Source of the DNA: Parasphingopyxis marina
Lineage (GTDB): Bacteria; Pseudomonadota; Alphaproteobacteria; Sphingomonadales; Sphingomonadaceae
Reading direction: 5' to 3'
Assembly: GCF_014237875.1 (NCBI RefSeq)
Contig: NZ_JACJVJ010000001.1
Location: 546,501 to 610,500, forward strand
Length of the DNA: 64,000 nt
Part shown: positions 29,144 through 38,163 of the stretch, piece by piece
How positions within the stretch are numbered: position 1 is the stretch's first letter
How the letters are laid out: each line of letters starts with the position of its first letter
Notes under the pieces: generated by a model
What the model saw: only the letters and a program-made list of their open reading frames with translations
The model's database searches: none
What the model was told of the DNA's origin: nothing
Program-made: the position numbers and the translations under genes

Positions 29144-30196
29144 ATGACCGAGCCCGCCCAGAGCCTTGGCAGCGTGACCGTCGCCGCGGCGACGCTCCTG
29201 CCGTTGCGGGCGATCATCGAGGAAGCGGGGCTGCAACCGGGCGCGGTGCTGGCCGCCGCGCAGCTTCCGCCGACCCTGCTCGACCGGGGAAGCGGAGAGG
29301 CCGCCAGCCTGGCCGGCTATTTCCGCCTGTCCGAACAGATCGCGCTCGCCATCGGCGACGAGACGATCCATGTCTCGGTGCGGCCGCTGATGCTCGGCAC
29401 CTCGGATTTCATCCGGGACCGGCTGCGCGGCGCGCAGACCGCGCGTGGCATGCTCGATATTCTCGCCGCCAGCTACAATGTCATCCATGGCGGCGCCTAT
29501 AACCGGGTCGCTACGGCGCGCGACGAGCTCGTCTTCGCGATGGACGACGCCGACTTTCCCTATGCGCTGCCCAAGGACGATCCCTTCATCCTTTTCTCGC
29601 TCGAGGCGCTGCTCGTCTATGTCCATGTCCTGCTGCAATCGAGCAGTACGGGCGGCAAGCTGCTGCCGCTTAAGGCCGTGCGGACCCGGCGGGCAGCGGG
29701 CGGCGAAAGCCCGCTGGCGGCCTGGGGCGTGCCGGTGATCCATGGCGCGAAGCATTTCGCGCTCCATTATGACGGCGCGGCGGCGGACCGGCCGGTCGAT
29801 CCCGCCGCCTGCCCGGTGCTCGGGTCCCGCACCATCTATGGCGGGATCGCGCGCACCCTCGATCGGATCGGCGCGCCGCTCGCCGAAGGCGATATCGTCG
29901 CCCGCACCGCGCAGGCGCTGCGCGATGGCCTGCACGACCAGCGCGACATCGCCCGGCATCTCGGCCTGAGCGTCGCTTCGCTGCGGCGCCGGCTCGGCGA
30001 ACGCGGGAGGAATTTTCGCGACGTCCGCGCCGAAACCCTTCAGCGGGAAGCCGAGTTGCGGCTCGCGCGCGGGGACAGCGTCGCGGCGATCGCCGAGGAT
30101 CTGGGATTCAGCGACGGGCGCAGTTTCGCGCGCGCCTTTCGCGGCTGGACGGGCCGTCCGCCGCACCGCAGCCGGAGTGATGCCGCCCGCCCCTGA
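29144..30196 (+). CDS. AraC-family transcriptional regulator
   Basis: 350 residues. The N-terminal ~200 residues match the arabinose-binding-like domain of AraC regulators (for example ATLLPLRAIIEEAGLQPGAV). The C-terminal ~90 residues form two helix-turn-helix units: DIARHLGLSVASLRRRLGER and SVAAIAEDLGFSDGRSFARA, then FRGWTGRPPHRSR. It lies upstream, in the same direction, of a lipoprotein hydrolase and a TonB receptor, which it may control; the inducer is unknown. It is 73 bases after the tRNA. Confidence 0.92.
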   Translation: MTEPAQSLGSVTVAAATLLPLRAIIEEAGLQPGAVLAAAQLPPTLLDRGSGEAASLAGYFRLSEQIALAIGDETIHVSVRPLMLGTSDFIRDRLRGAQTARGMLDILAASYNVIHGGAYNRVATARDELVFAMDDADFPYALPKDDPFILFSLEALLVYVHVLLQSSSTGGKLLPLKAVRTRRAAGGESPLAAWGVPVIHGAKHFALHYDGAAADRPVDPAACPVLGSRTIYGGIARTLDRIGAPLAEGDIVARTAQALRDGLHDQRDIARHLGLSVASLRRRLGERGRNFRDVRAETLQREAELRLARGDSVAAIAEDLGFSDGRSFARAFRGWTGRPPHRSRSDAARP

Positions 30197-30320
30197 TCGA
30201 TGGCGATGAGCGAAATTGTCCCATAGAAATTGATCGAACCCGTCATCGACCCGCGCGCTTGGCGGCGGCTAGGAAGAGGACGAGCCTGGCAGCGATAGCC
30301 GGGCCAACAGGGTTGAGAGA

Positions 30321-31253
30321 ATGTCGAAAGCGATCCTTCCTTTTCTGGCGATAGCCGGCGCGATCGCGCTTCCCGCCTGCGCGCCGACGCCACAGTCGGC
30401 CGATGCGCCTGCGCCTGAGGTTCCCGCGGCCTTTTCCGCTTCCGAACACTATGTCGATATCGACGGCGCGCGCATCCGCGTGCGCGAGCAAGGGCCGGAA
30501 GGCGCGCCGGTGCTCGTCCTGCTCCACGGATTCACGATGAGCCTGGAAAGCTGGGACGGCTGGGCCGAGCGCCTCGACGATCGCTACCGCATCGTCCGCT
30601 ACGACCTGCTCGGCCATGGAATGACCGGGCCGGACCCGCTCCATCGCTATGCTCCGGAAGAGCGCGTCCAAGTGCTGCGCGAATTGCTGAACGCGCTCGG
30701 CATCGAGCGGGCGAGCTTCGGGGGCAACAGTTTCGGCGGCCTCATCGCCTGGCGCTTCGCCGCCGAATATCCGGGGCGCGTCGACCGGCTGATCCTCGTC
30801 GATAGCGGTGCCTATTCGATCTACGGCGTCACCGACGAGCCGGTGCCGGTGCCCGATGCGATGCGCGCCTATCTGAGGAGCGTGCCGCAAGCCGCGTTCG
30901 ACATGTCCCTGGCCCAGATCTTCGCCGATCCCTCGCGGCTTGCCCCGGGCCGCGCGCAGCAGATGCGCGCGATGATGACGCGGCCCGGAAACGGTGAGGC
31001 CTTTATCGGCCATCTCGAAGAATTCGTGCTGCCCGAACCGACGCAGGCGCTGGGCCGCGTCGCCGCGCCGACGCTGATCCTGTGGGGCGAGGCCGACGCC
31101 GTCATCCCGCTCGATCATGCCGCCCGGATCGCCGCCGCGATCCCCGATGCGCGGGTCATCACCTGGCCGGGGGTCGGCCATGCGCCGCAGGAAGAAATCC
31201 CGGCTGAAACCGCCGCCGCCGCCCGCGCCTTTCTCGACAACCGCCAGCCATAG
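30321..31253 (+). CDS. Alpha/beta hydrolase lipoprotein
   Basis: 310 residues; ATG with GAGAG just upstream. Lipobox LPAC (IALPACAPTP) predicts a lipid-anchored N-terminal Cys near residue 19. Hydrolase motifs: oxyanion region LLHGFTMSLESWDGW, nucleophile GGNSFGG, acid Asp in LWGEADAVIPL and His in GVGHAPQEE. It is a periplasmic or outer-membrane-facing esterase/lyase-type enzyme. It sits directly before the TonB receptor (57-base gap) and after the AraC regulator, suggesting that it processes the receptor's ligand. Substrate unknown. Confidence 0.9.
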   Translation: MSKAILPFLAIAGAIALPACAPTPQSADAPAPEVPAAFSASEHYVDIDGARIRVREQGPEGAPVLVLLHGFTMSLESWDGWAERLDDRYRIVRYDLLGHGMTGPDPLHRYAPEERVQVLRELLNALGIERASFGGNSFGGLIAWRFAAEYPGRVDRLILVDSGAYSIYGVTDEPVPVPDAMRAYLRSVPQAAFDMSLAQIFADPSRLAPGRAQQMRAMMTRPGNGEAFIGHLEEFVLPEPTQALGRVAAPTLILWGEADAVIPLDHAARIAAAIPDARVITWPGVGHAPQEEIPAETAAAARAFLDNRQP

Positions 31254-31310
31254 CGATCCGTCATGACATTCAACGAAACCAAAAACGATACTGCCAACAG
31301 GGAGCCTATC

Positions 31311-33659
31311 ATGAACCATAGCAGCCACAGCCGCGCCGTCCGCTATCTCGCCGGCATCGCGCTGGCGCCGCTCGCCCTTGCCCTGCCGGGCGCCGCCCAG
31401 GCCCAGACGGGCGCGCAAACCGCCGGGGAAAATGCGCCGATCATCGTCAGCGCCCGCCGCCGCGACGAATCGCTGATAGACGTGCCGCTCTCGGTCACCG
31501 CGATTTCGGGCGAGTCGCTGTCCCAGTCGGGCGCGCTCGACATCACCGAGATCGCCGAAAGCGTGCCCAACGTCACCTTCGAGGTTTCGCGTGGCACCAA
31601 CACGACGCTCACCACCTTCATCCGCGGCGTCGGCCAGCAGGATCCGGTCGCCGGGTTCGAAAATGGCGTCGGCCTCTATGTCGACGATGTCTATTACAAC
31701 CGGCCCCAGGCCGCAGTGCTCGATATCTTCGACGTCGAACGCGTCGAGGTGCTGCGCGGGCCGCAGGGCACGCTTTACGGCCGCAACACCATCGGCGGCG
31801 CGGTGAAATTCGTCACCCGGCGGCTGGCCGATAGCCCGACCGGCGAGGCGCGGTTCAACGCCGGCACCTATGGCCAGTTCGACGGCATCGGATCGGTCGC
31901 GCTGCCGATCGGCGACAGCGGCTTCTATATCGGCGGTTCGGCGGCCCTGCTGACCCGCAACGGTTTCGGCGAGAATATCAATCTCGGCATCGAGAATTAC
32001 GACAAGGACGTGTTCGCCGCGCGCGGCACGCTGGAATATGCGCCAAACAGCGACATCTTCGTGCGCGTCACCGGCGACTATACCGACGACCGCTCGAACC
32101 CGCGCCAGGGCCATCGCCTGATTCCCGGGCTCGTCTCGGGCGCGCCGGTGCTCGACAATGTCTATGATACGCGTGCGGGCCTGCAAAATCCCGAACAGCG
32201 GGTCGAGGCCTGGGGTGTTTCGGGCACGATCGAGTTGCAGGTGTCGGACACGGTCCGCCTGCGCAACATCCTCGCCTATCGCGACGACCAGAGTTCGACG
32301 CCGATCGATTTCGACAGCCTCCCGGCGGCCGATCTCGATGTGCCGGCGATCTACGCCAACGACCAGTTTTCCGAGGAATTCCAGATCGTCTATGAAGACG
32401 ATAATCTCGCCGGGCTGATCGGCTTCTACTATCTCGACGCCAGCGCCTTCACCAATTTCGACGTGATCCTGGCGACGACCGGGGCGGTGATCCCGCCGCC
32501 CAACGGCCCGCTCCCGGGTCTTACCGCCAAGACTTTGGGCGATGTCGATACCGAGACATGGTCGATCTTCGGCGATTTCACCTGGGACATCACCGATCAG
32601 TGGAGCCTGTCGGTCGGCGGCCGCTACACCCATGACGAGCGCCGGTCGCGGGTGCTGCGGACCTCGATGATCTTCGGCCCGTCGCCCGAATTCGGCGGCG
32701 ACGGCATCGTCTTCGCGACGACCTCGGATTTCGACGGTTCGGCGACCTTCAAGGAATTCACGCCGCGCGCCTCGATCTCCTTCCAGCCGACCCCGGATCA
32801 CAATATCTATCTGTCGTACAGCCGCGGCTTCAAGGGCGGCGGTTTCGATCCGCGCGGCCAGACCAGCCAGGCCCCGGATCTCGATGGCGACGGCGATATC
32901 GATGCCGCGGACATCTACGAGTTCATGTCGTTTGACCCGGAAATCGTCGACAGTTTCGAACTCGGCTATCACGGTTCGCTGGCCAATGGCGCGGTCACGG
33001 TGTCGCTCGCCGGCTTCTATGCCGACTATACCGACATCCAGATCCCGGGATCGGTCGGCGCGGATACCGATAATGACGGGGTCAACGACACCTTTATCGG
33101 CATTACGTCCAACGCCGGCGCGGCCACCATCTGGGGCGTCGAGTTCGAGGGCCGGGCGCGGGTCGGCCGCGATCTCGCGGCATCGGGCGACCGGCTCGGC
33201 TTCAACTGGGCGGCCGGCTATATCAACGCCGAATATGACGAGTTCATCGATGCTTTCGGTAACGATGTCGCCGACCAGCGGGTGTTCCAGAACACGCCGG
33301 AATGGACGCTGTCGGGCACACTCGATTACGGCATCCCGGCTTTCGGCGGCGAGCTCAATTTCCTCACCACCCTGAGCTATCGGAGCGAAACCAACCAGTT
33401 CGAGGTTCCGAGCGATCTCGATCAGTCCGCCTATGCGCTCTGGGATGCGAGCCTGGTCTGGACCTCGGACGACGATCACTGGCAGCTCGGCGTCCATGCC
33501 AAGAACATCACCGATCATCGCTATATCGTTTCGGGCTACAACTTCGTCGCGCCCAACGGCGCGGGCGGGTACGTGCCGACCCTCGGCCTCGAAGGTACGT
33601 TGACGGCGTTCTACGGCGATCCGTTCCGGACGTTCGTGAGCGCGCGCATGCGTTTCTAG
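31311..33659 (+). CDS. TonB-dependent outer-membrane receptor
   Basis: 782 residues. The ATG at 31311 is used because GGGAG lies eight bases upstream and it gives a normal signal peptide (ending PGAAQAQ); an upstream ATG at 31263 is less likely. A plug domain follows (DVPLSVTAISGESLSQSG; VERVEVLRGPQGTLYGRNTI; GAVKFVTRR) and then a 22-strand-type barrel ending in Phe (FVSARMRF). Two acidic loops in the barrel region resemble Ca-binding repeats (DLDGDGDIDAADIYEF near residue 525 and DTDNDGVNDTF near 585). The transported ligand is unknown. An AraC regulator and a hydrolase lipoprotein precede it. Confidence 0.95.
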   Translation: MNHSSHSRAVRYLAGIALAPLALALPGAAQAQTGAQTAGENAPIIVSARRRDESLIDVPLSVTAISGESLSQSGALDITEIAESVPNVTFEVSRGTNTTLTTFIRGVGQQDPVAGFENGVGLYVDDVYYNRPQAAVLDIFDVERVEVLRGPQGTLYGRNTIGGAVKFVTRRLADSPTGEARFNAGTYGQFDGIGSVALPIGDSGFYIGGSAALLTRNGFGENINLGIENYDKDVFAARGTLEYAPNSDIFVRVTGDYTDDRSNPRQGHRLIPGLVSGAPVLDNVYDTRAGLQNPEQRVEAWGVSGTIELQVSDTVRLRNILAYRDDQSSTPIDFDSLPAADLDVPAIYANDQFSEEFQIVYEDDNLAGLIGFYYLDASAFTNFDVILATTGAVIPPPNGPLPGLTAKTLGDVDTETWSIFGDFTWDITDQWSLSVGGRYTHDERRSRVLRTSMIFGPSPEFGGDGIVFATTSDFDGSATFKEFTPRASISFQPTPDHNIYLSYSRGFKGGGFDPRGQTSQAPDLDGDGDIDAADIYEFMSFDPEIVDSFELGYHGSLANGAVTVSLAGFYADYTDIQIPGSVGADTDNDGVNDTFIGITSNAGAATIWGVEFEGRARVGRDLAASGDRLGFNWAAGYINAEYDEFIDAFGNDVADQRVFQNTPEWTLSGTLDYGIPAFGGELNFLTTLSYRSETNQFEVPSDLDQSAYALWDASLVWTSDDDHWQLGVHAKNITDHRYIVSGYNFVAPNGAGGYVPTLGLEGTLTAFYGDPFRTFVSARMRF

Positions 33660-33686
33660 CAAACCCGAAATCTCTGGAACGAACGG

Positions 33687-33718
33687 GGCCGGTCGCCAGC
33701 GATGGCGGCCGGCCTTTT
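33687..33718 (+). terminator. Intrinsic terminator after the TonB receptor gene
   Basis: A 12-base-pair stem with one G.U pair (33687-33698 with 33703-33714) and a GCGA tetraloop is followed by TTTT. It lies 27 bases after the receptor stop and may also separate it from the convergent M20 gene. Confidence 0.85.
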
Positions 33719-33726
33719 CGCGTTCC

Positions 33727-35082
33727 TCAGTCGGCGGGAGTTTCCGTCCCCGGCGCGAGCAGGTCCAGCACCGCGATCACCATCGCCTCGGTGCCGAGCG
33801 TCACCGCCGGTTCGGGCGTGATGCGGAAGAAGGGGCTGTGGTGCGAAGGCACTGGCGGGCCGCCATTCTCGGCCGCGTCGATCACCTCCTGCGGGGTGCC
33901 GCCGACGCTGAAATAGACGCCGCGCACGCCGGTATCGGGCTGGACGAAATAGGCAAAGTCCTCCGCGCCCATGCCGGTCTGGGGCGCCGGCGGAAGGATC
34001 GTTTCGTCACCCAGCGCCGCGGCCATCGCGCTGTGCACACGCGCGGCGAGCGCCGCGTCGTTGATCGTCGGCGGGGTGGCTTCGTTCGACACCGTTACCT
34101 CGGGCAGCTGGTCCTCGGGCAGCCCGTTCATCCGGCCCACATTCTCGGCGATGCGGCGAATGCCGGCGAGCAGGGTCTCGCGCACCGTCTGGTCGTTCGA
34201 GCGAACCGTAAGCTGCATCTCCGCGCGGTCCGAAATGATGTTGTGCTTGATGCCGCCGTGAAAGGCGCCGACCGTCACCACGCCCGGCGAGAGCGGGGAT
34301 ATCTCGCGGCTTACCAGGGTCTGCAGCGCCATGATGATCTCCGCGCCCATGACGATCGGGTCCTTGCCCATATGCGGATAGGCGCCATGCGCCCCGACGC
34401 CGTGGATCACGATGTCGACGCTGTCCGAGGAGGAGGCGACAAGGCCGGGCTGCAACTCGATCCGCCCGGTCGGCGTATCGGCGGAGACATGGAAGGCGAG
34501 CGCATAATCGGGCCTCGGAAAGCGTTCGTAGAGCCCGTCTTCCATCATCGCGCGCGCGCCGCCGATCCGCTCCTCGGCGGGCTGGGCGATGAACACGATC
34601 GTGCCGTTCCACCGGTCGCGCAGCCGAACCAGCTGCCGCGCCGATCCGATCAGCGATGTGATATGCACGTCATGCCCGCAGGCATGCATGACCGGCGCCT
34701 CCACTCCGTCGATGCCGGTCTGGCGCGCGGTCGAGGCATAGGCGAGGCCGGAATCCTCCGCGAGCGGCAGCCCGTCCATATCGGCGCGGACGAGTATGGT
34801 CGGCCCTTCGCCATTTTCGAGCACGCCGACGACGCCGGTCCCGCCGACTCCTTCGGTGACTTCGATGCCGAGCGCGCGCAGCTGGCTCGCGATGATGCCG
34901 GCGGTGCGCGTTTCCCTGTAGCTGAGTTCGGGATTGCGGTGAAAATCGAGGAACAGCGCCTCGAGATTTTCGGCATAGTCCGCCTCGACGGCGGCGCCGA
35001 GATCGGCCCCGTTATCGGCGTCCTGCGCCATGGCAGGCGCAGCCAGCGCCGTCGCCGCGAGCAGCATCAGTTTCTTGATCAT
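33727..35082 (-). CDS. Secreted M20-family amidohydrolase (second copy)
   Basis: 451 residues. ATG at 35082 has AGGGGA six bases upstream; an overlapping TTG at 35088 is less likely. A signal peptide (MIKKLMLLAATALAAPAMA) precedes an M20D enzyme with VRADMDGLPL, MHACGHDVHI, QPAEERIGGAR, the GVGAHGAYPH segment, HNIISDRAEM and GAEDFAYF. The sequence is clearly paralogous to the 18795-20126 protein, with the same order of motifs and the same DGLYERFP(K/R)PDYA block. It probably hydrolyses N-acyl or peptide bonds in the periplasm. It is convergent with the TonB receptor. Confidence 0.92.
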   Translation of the reverse strand: MIKKLMLLAATALAAPAMAQDADNGADLGAAVEADYAENLEALFLDFHRNPELSYRETRTAGIIASQLRALGIEVTEGVGGTGVVGVLENGEGPTILVRADMDGLPLAEDSGLAYASTARQTGIDGVEAPVMHACGHDVHITSLIGSARQLVRLRDRWNGTIVFIAQPAEERIGGARAMMEDGLYERFPRPDYALAFHVSADTPTGRIELQPGLVASSSDSVDIVIHGVGAHGAYPHMGKDPIVMGAEIIMALQTLVSREISPLSPGVVTVGAFHGGIKHNIISDRAEMQLTVRSNDQTVRETLLAGIRRIAENVGRMNGLPEDQLPEVTVSNEATPPTINDAALAARVHSAMAAALGDETILPPAPQTGMGAEDFAYFVQPDTGVRGVYFSVGGTPQEVIDAAENGGPPVPSHHSPFFRITPEPAVTLGTEAMVIAVLDLLAPGTETPAD

Positions 35083-35165
35083 CGACAATCCCCTATTCCT
35101 GTTGCGCCCACGCTAATGCGCGGCGGCAGGCAAGGGAAGCGGGATTGCCGGTGATCGCCGCGGCG

Positions 35166-35288
35166 TTACTCGGCCGCGTCTTCCACGGTCTCGCCGGCGG
35201 ACTGGACGTCCTCGCCGACGCCCGCAACGGTGTTGCAGGCGGCCAGCGTCAAGCCGGCGCACAATGCGAACAGGGTCATGATCTTCAT
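35166..35288 (-). CDS. Entericidin A/B-like small lipoprotein
   Basis: Only 40 residues: MKIMTLFALCAGLTLAACNT at the start and GVGEDVQSAGETVEDAAE at the end. The lipobox LAAC and the short acidic helix after it match the entericidin/EcnA-EcnB family. GGAGG lies five bases before the ATG. Entericidins are tiny membrane lipoproteins; in E. coli EcnA is described as an antidote to the toxic EcnB. Only one member is present here, so it need not be part of a toxin pair. A 21-base palindrome sits just upstream. Confidence 0.85.
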   Translation of the reverse strand: MKIMTLFALCAGLTLAACNTVAGVGEDVQSAGETVEDAAE

Positions 35289-35302
35289 GCGAACCTCCAT
35301 CT

Positions 35303-35323
35303 GGCGCGCCGTCACGGCGCGCC
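35303..35323. repeat. 21-base palindrome upstream of the entericidin-like gene
   Basis: GGCGCGCCGT and ACGGCGCGCC form a perfect ten-base inverted repeat around one C. It lies just before the ribosome site of the entericidin-like gene, so in its mRNA it could form a hairpin that affects translation. It could also be a protein-binding site. Confidence 0.6.
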
Positions 35324-35494
35324 TGCTAGGGGATCAGCGAGCGAGGGAGCGAAAAAGTTCCTTTGCTGCCGGCCTTTGCGGCCAGTCCCCGCTCCGGCGC
35401 GGCGAACAGGCGCGCGCTGAGGCTTTGCCTTTGCCGGAGCGTCCGCTAAACGCCTCGCACGGACAATTTCCCGTTACGGTGTGAAGACTTTTCC

Positions 35495-36652
35495 ATGAAG
35501 ATCATCATTTTGGGCGGCGACGGTTTCTGCGGCTGGCCCAACGCCCTCTATCTTTCGCAGCGCGGCCATGACGTGATCATCGTCGACAATCTTTCGCGGC
35601 GGAAGATCGATGTCGAGCTGGAGGTGGAGAGCCTGACGCCGATCCGCCCGATCGGCGAGCGGCTGGCGGTGTGGAAAGAGCTGACGGGAAAAGAGATCGG
35701 CTTTCACGATTTCACGGTCGGCGAGAATTATCACCGCCTGCTGACCCTGATCGAGGAGGAAAAGCCCGACGCGATCATCCATTTCGCCGAACAGCGTGCC
35801 GCGCCCTATTCGATGAAATCGAGCTGGCACAAGCGCTACACCGTCAACAACAACCTCAACGCCACCAACGACGTGCTCGCCGCGATCGTCGAATCCGGCC
35901 AGGACATCCATCTCGTCCATCTCGGCACGATGGGCGTCTATGGCTATGGCACGGCGGGGATGAAGATCCCCGAAGGCTATCTGAACGTGAAGGTGGATAC
36001 CGCGCTGGGCGAAACCGAACAGGAAATTCTCTATCCGGCCAATCCCGGCTCGATCTATCATATGACGAAGACGCAGGATCAGCTCTTCTTCTTCTTCTAC
36101 AACAAGAATGACGGCGTCCGGATCACCGATCTCCACCAGGGCATCGTCTGGGGCACCCAGACCGACGAGACGAAGCTGGACGAGCGGCTGATCAACCGGT
36201 TCGATTATGACGGCGACTATGGCACCGTGCTCAACCGCTTCATCATGCAGGCGGCGGTCGATTATCCAATGACCGTGCACGGCACCGGCGGCCAGACGCG
36301 CGCCTTCATCCATATCCAGGACACATGCCGCTGTATCGAACTGGCGCTCGGAAATCCGCCGCAGCAGGGCGAACGCGTCAACATCCTCAACCAGATGACC
36401 GAGACCCACCGGGTGCGCGATCTTGCGCAGATGATCGCCGAGCAGACCGGCGCCGAGATCGCCTATCTCGAAAATCCGCGCAACGAGGCCGACGAGAACG
36501 AGCTCCATGTCGCCAATGACCGGTTCCTGGGGCTCGGCCTCGATCCGGTCCATCTCGGCGAAGGGGTGATGGACGAGGTGCGCGATATCGCCGCAAAATA
36601 TGCCGAACGCTGCGACAAGACGAAGATTCCCTGCGTTTCCAAATGGCGCTGA
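35495..36652 (+). CDS. UDP-sulfoquinovose synthase-like epimerase (SqdB type)
   Basis: 385 residues, the size of SqdB/SQD1. NAD-binding loop [20 protein letters not shown] and the [10 protein letters not shown] strand follow the SQD1 pattern. [12 protein letters not shown], the Thr of [11 protein letters not shown] and the YxxxK of [11 protein letters not shown] (catalytic), and [16 protein letters not shown] are all characteristic. SQD1 enzymes add sulfite to UDP-glucose to give UDP-sulfoquinovose for sulfolipid head groups. No sulfoquinovosyltransferase (SqdX/SqdD) is adjacent; the next genes encode a P450 and a polyprenyl synthase, so the product's fate is uncertain. No clear ribosome site precedes the ATG. 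Confidence 0.85.
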   Translation: MKIIILGGDGFCGWPNALYLSQRGHDVIIVDNLSRRKIDVELEVESLTPIRPIGERLAVWKELTGKEIGFHDFTVGENYHRLLTLIEEEKPDAIIHFAEQRAAPYSMKSSWHKRYTVNNNLNATNDVLAAIVESGQDIHLVHLGTMGVYGYGTAGMKIPEGYLNVKVDTALGETEQEILYPANPGSIYHMTKTQDQLFFFFYNKNDGVRITDLHQGIVWGTQTDETKLDERLINRFDYDGDYGTVLNRFIMQAAVDYPMTVHGTGGQTRAFIHIQDTCRCIELALGNPPQQGERVNILNQMTETHRVRDLAQMIAEQTGAEIAYLENPRNEADENELHVANDRFLGLGLDPVHLGEGVMDEVRDIAAKYAERCDKTKIPCVSKWR

Positions 36653-36737
36653 TCCGGCCCCGTATCGGGCCGCCGCATTCCCCTTAACGTCAACGTCAGG
36701 CCCTGCTATTCTCCATTGAAAAGATGGAGGATGCCCG

Positions 36738-38072
36738 ATGCTCGAACTCGCCCATGAGAAATACCGGCGTGCCGGCTGGAAAGGCCCGCGCAACCCGCCC
36801 CTCTATCCGGCGACCGACATCGTCGATCTCGTCGATTTCCAGGGTTTTTCCAAGGGTCAGCCGATCGAGGGTTATAAGCGGCTGCTCGAAGAAGCGCCGA
36901 TCTACTGGCAGGACGAGCGGCAGGAGGAGGAGCCCGGATATTGGGCCTTCGCCCGCTATGCCGATATCAAGGAAATTTCCAAAAAGCCGGAGATATTTTC
37001 CAGCCAGAAGGGCGGGGTGAATATCTCCTATGGCGATCCGGCGAACATGCACCCTTTGCTCTCCACCGCCGCACTCGACAATATGATCGCGCTCGACGGC
37101 GAACCGCATGTCGAGCTGCGCCGCCAGCACATGCCCTTCTTCACGCCCGGCTATATCAAGCAGCTGAAGGAGAAGGTGGACGCGGAGGTCGCGCGGCTGA
37201 TCGACCATCTCGCCACCAAGGCGCCGCACTGCAACCTCGTCGACGAATTTTCCTCGCAATTGCCGCTCTTCACCCTGGCCGAGCTGCTCGGCGTGGACCA
37301 GGCCGACCGGCCCCGGCTCGTCCAGTGGATGACCGACCTCGAAATGGCGACCTATTTCGGCGCGATCCGCGAAGGCTATCTGGAACCGACGCCCGAGATG
37401 TTTCAGGCCTATGAAGGCTGGGAAGAGCGGATCAAGGAATTCTTCGAATATGGCATGGCGGCGATCGAGGACCGGCGGAAAAATCCGCGCGAAGACCTGA
37501 TGAGCGCGATCGCCAACGCCGTGGTCGAGGGCGATCCGATGCCCGACATGTATCTGAAGGGCGCGTGGGAGCTGATCTTCATCGCCGGCAACGATACGAC
37601 GCGCAATTCGATCAGCGGCATGATGAAGCTTCTCACCGAAAACCCCGACCAGAAGGCCAAGCTGCTCGACAATATGGAGCTGCTGCCCAATGCCATCCAG
37701 GAGGCGGTGCGGCTGATCTCCCCGGTCATCCATATGAAGCGCACGGCGACCCAGGACACGGAGGTCGGCGGCCAGAAAATCGCCAAGGACGAAAAGCTGG
37801 TCATGTATTATGGCGCCGCCAATCGCGACCCCGCCATGTTCGAGGACCCGCACCGTTTCGATATCGAACGGTCGAACGCGGCCAACAATCTCGCCTTCGG
37901 TTTCGGCAAGCATGTGTGTCTGGGCCGGCAGATCGCGCTGATGCAGATCGAAAGCGCCTATCGCCAGCTACTCGCCCGCTTCCCCGATATGCATATGGAC
38001 GGCGAGATGGTCTGCGCGCCCAACAATTTCGTCCACGCGATCACCGAAATGCCGGTGACGTTTAAAGGGTGA
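36738..38072 (+). CDS. Cytochrome P450
   Basis: 444 residues; ATG with GGAGG seven bases upstream. Class I soluble bacterial P450 features: I-helix FIAGNDTTRNS, the ExxR motif in QEAVRL, the PERF-region HRFDIERSNA and the haem loop FGFGKHVCLGRQIA with the Cys ligand. No membrane anchor. It will need a ferredoxin and reductase, which are not in the window. Substrate unknown; it sits between a sulfosugar synthase-like gene and a polyprenyl diphosphate synthase (gaps of about 85-90 bases), which may or may not be functional links. Confidence 0.95.
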   Translation: MLELAHEKYRRAGWKGPRNPPLYPATDIVDLVDFQGFSKGQPIEGYKRLLEEAPIYWQDERQEEEPGYWAFARYADIKEISKKPEIFSSQKGGVNISYGDPANMHPLLSTAALDNMIALDGEPHVELRRQHMPFFTPGYIKQLKEKVDAEVARLIDHLATKAPHCNLVDEFSSQLPLFTLAELLGVDQADRPRLVQWMTDLEMATYFGAIREGYLEPTPEMFQAYEGWEERIKEFFEYGMAAIEDRRKNPREDLMSAIANAVVEGDPMPDMYLKGAWELIFIAGNDTTRNSISGMMKLLTENPDQKAKLLDNMELLPNAIQEAVRLISPVIHMKRTATQDTEVGGQKIAKDEKLVMYYGAANRDPAMFEDPHRFDIERSNAANNLAFGFGKHVCLGRQIALMQIESAYRQLLARFPDMHMDGEMVCAPNNFVHAITEMPVTFKG

Positions 38073-38163
38073 TTGCCCGGCTCTTCCATCCGCCCGGGCG
38101 CCGTACCAGCCCGCACCCAAACCCTTGCCTTTCGCCCCGATTCCCCCCAGAGCCTGCGCTGTT

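Noticed and set aside
29006-30166. An antisense frame ending GGFEPPTSAVRLQRSPN
   Set aside because: This C-terminus is the well-known false translation of a tRNA gene read antisense (tRNA-Ala at 28995-29070).
30243-33662. A 1139-codon open frame antisense to the TonB receptor and hydrolase
   Set aside because: High-GC antisense frames stay open by codon bias; the sense genes have full domain motifs and ribosome sites.
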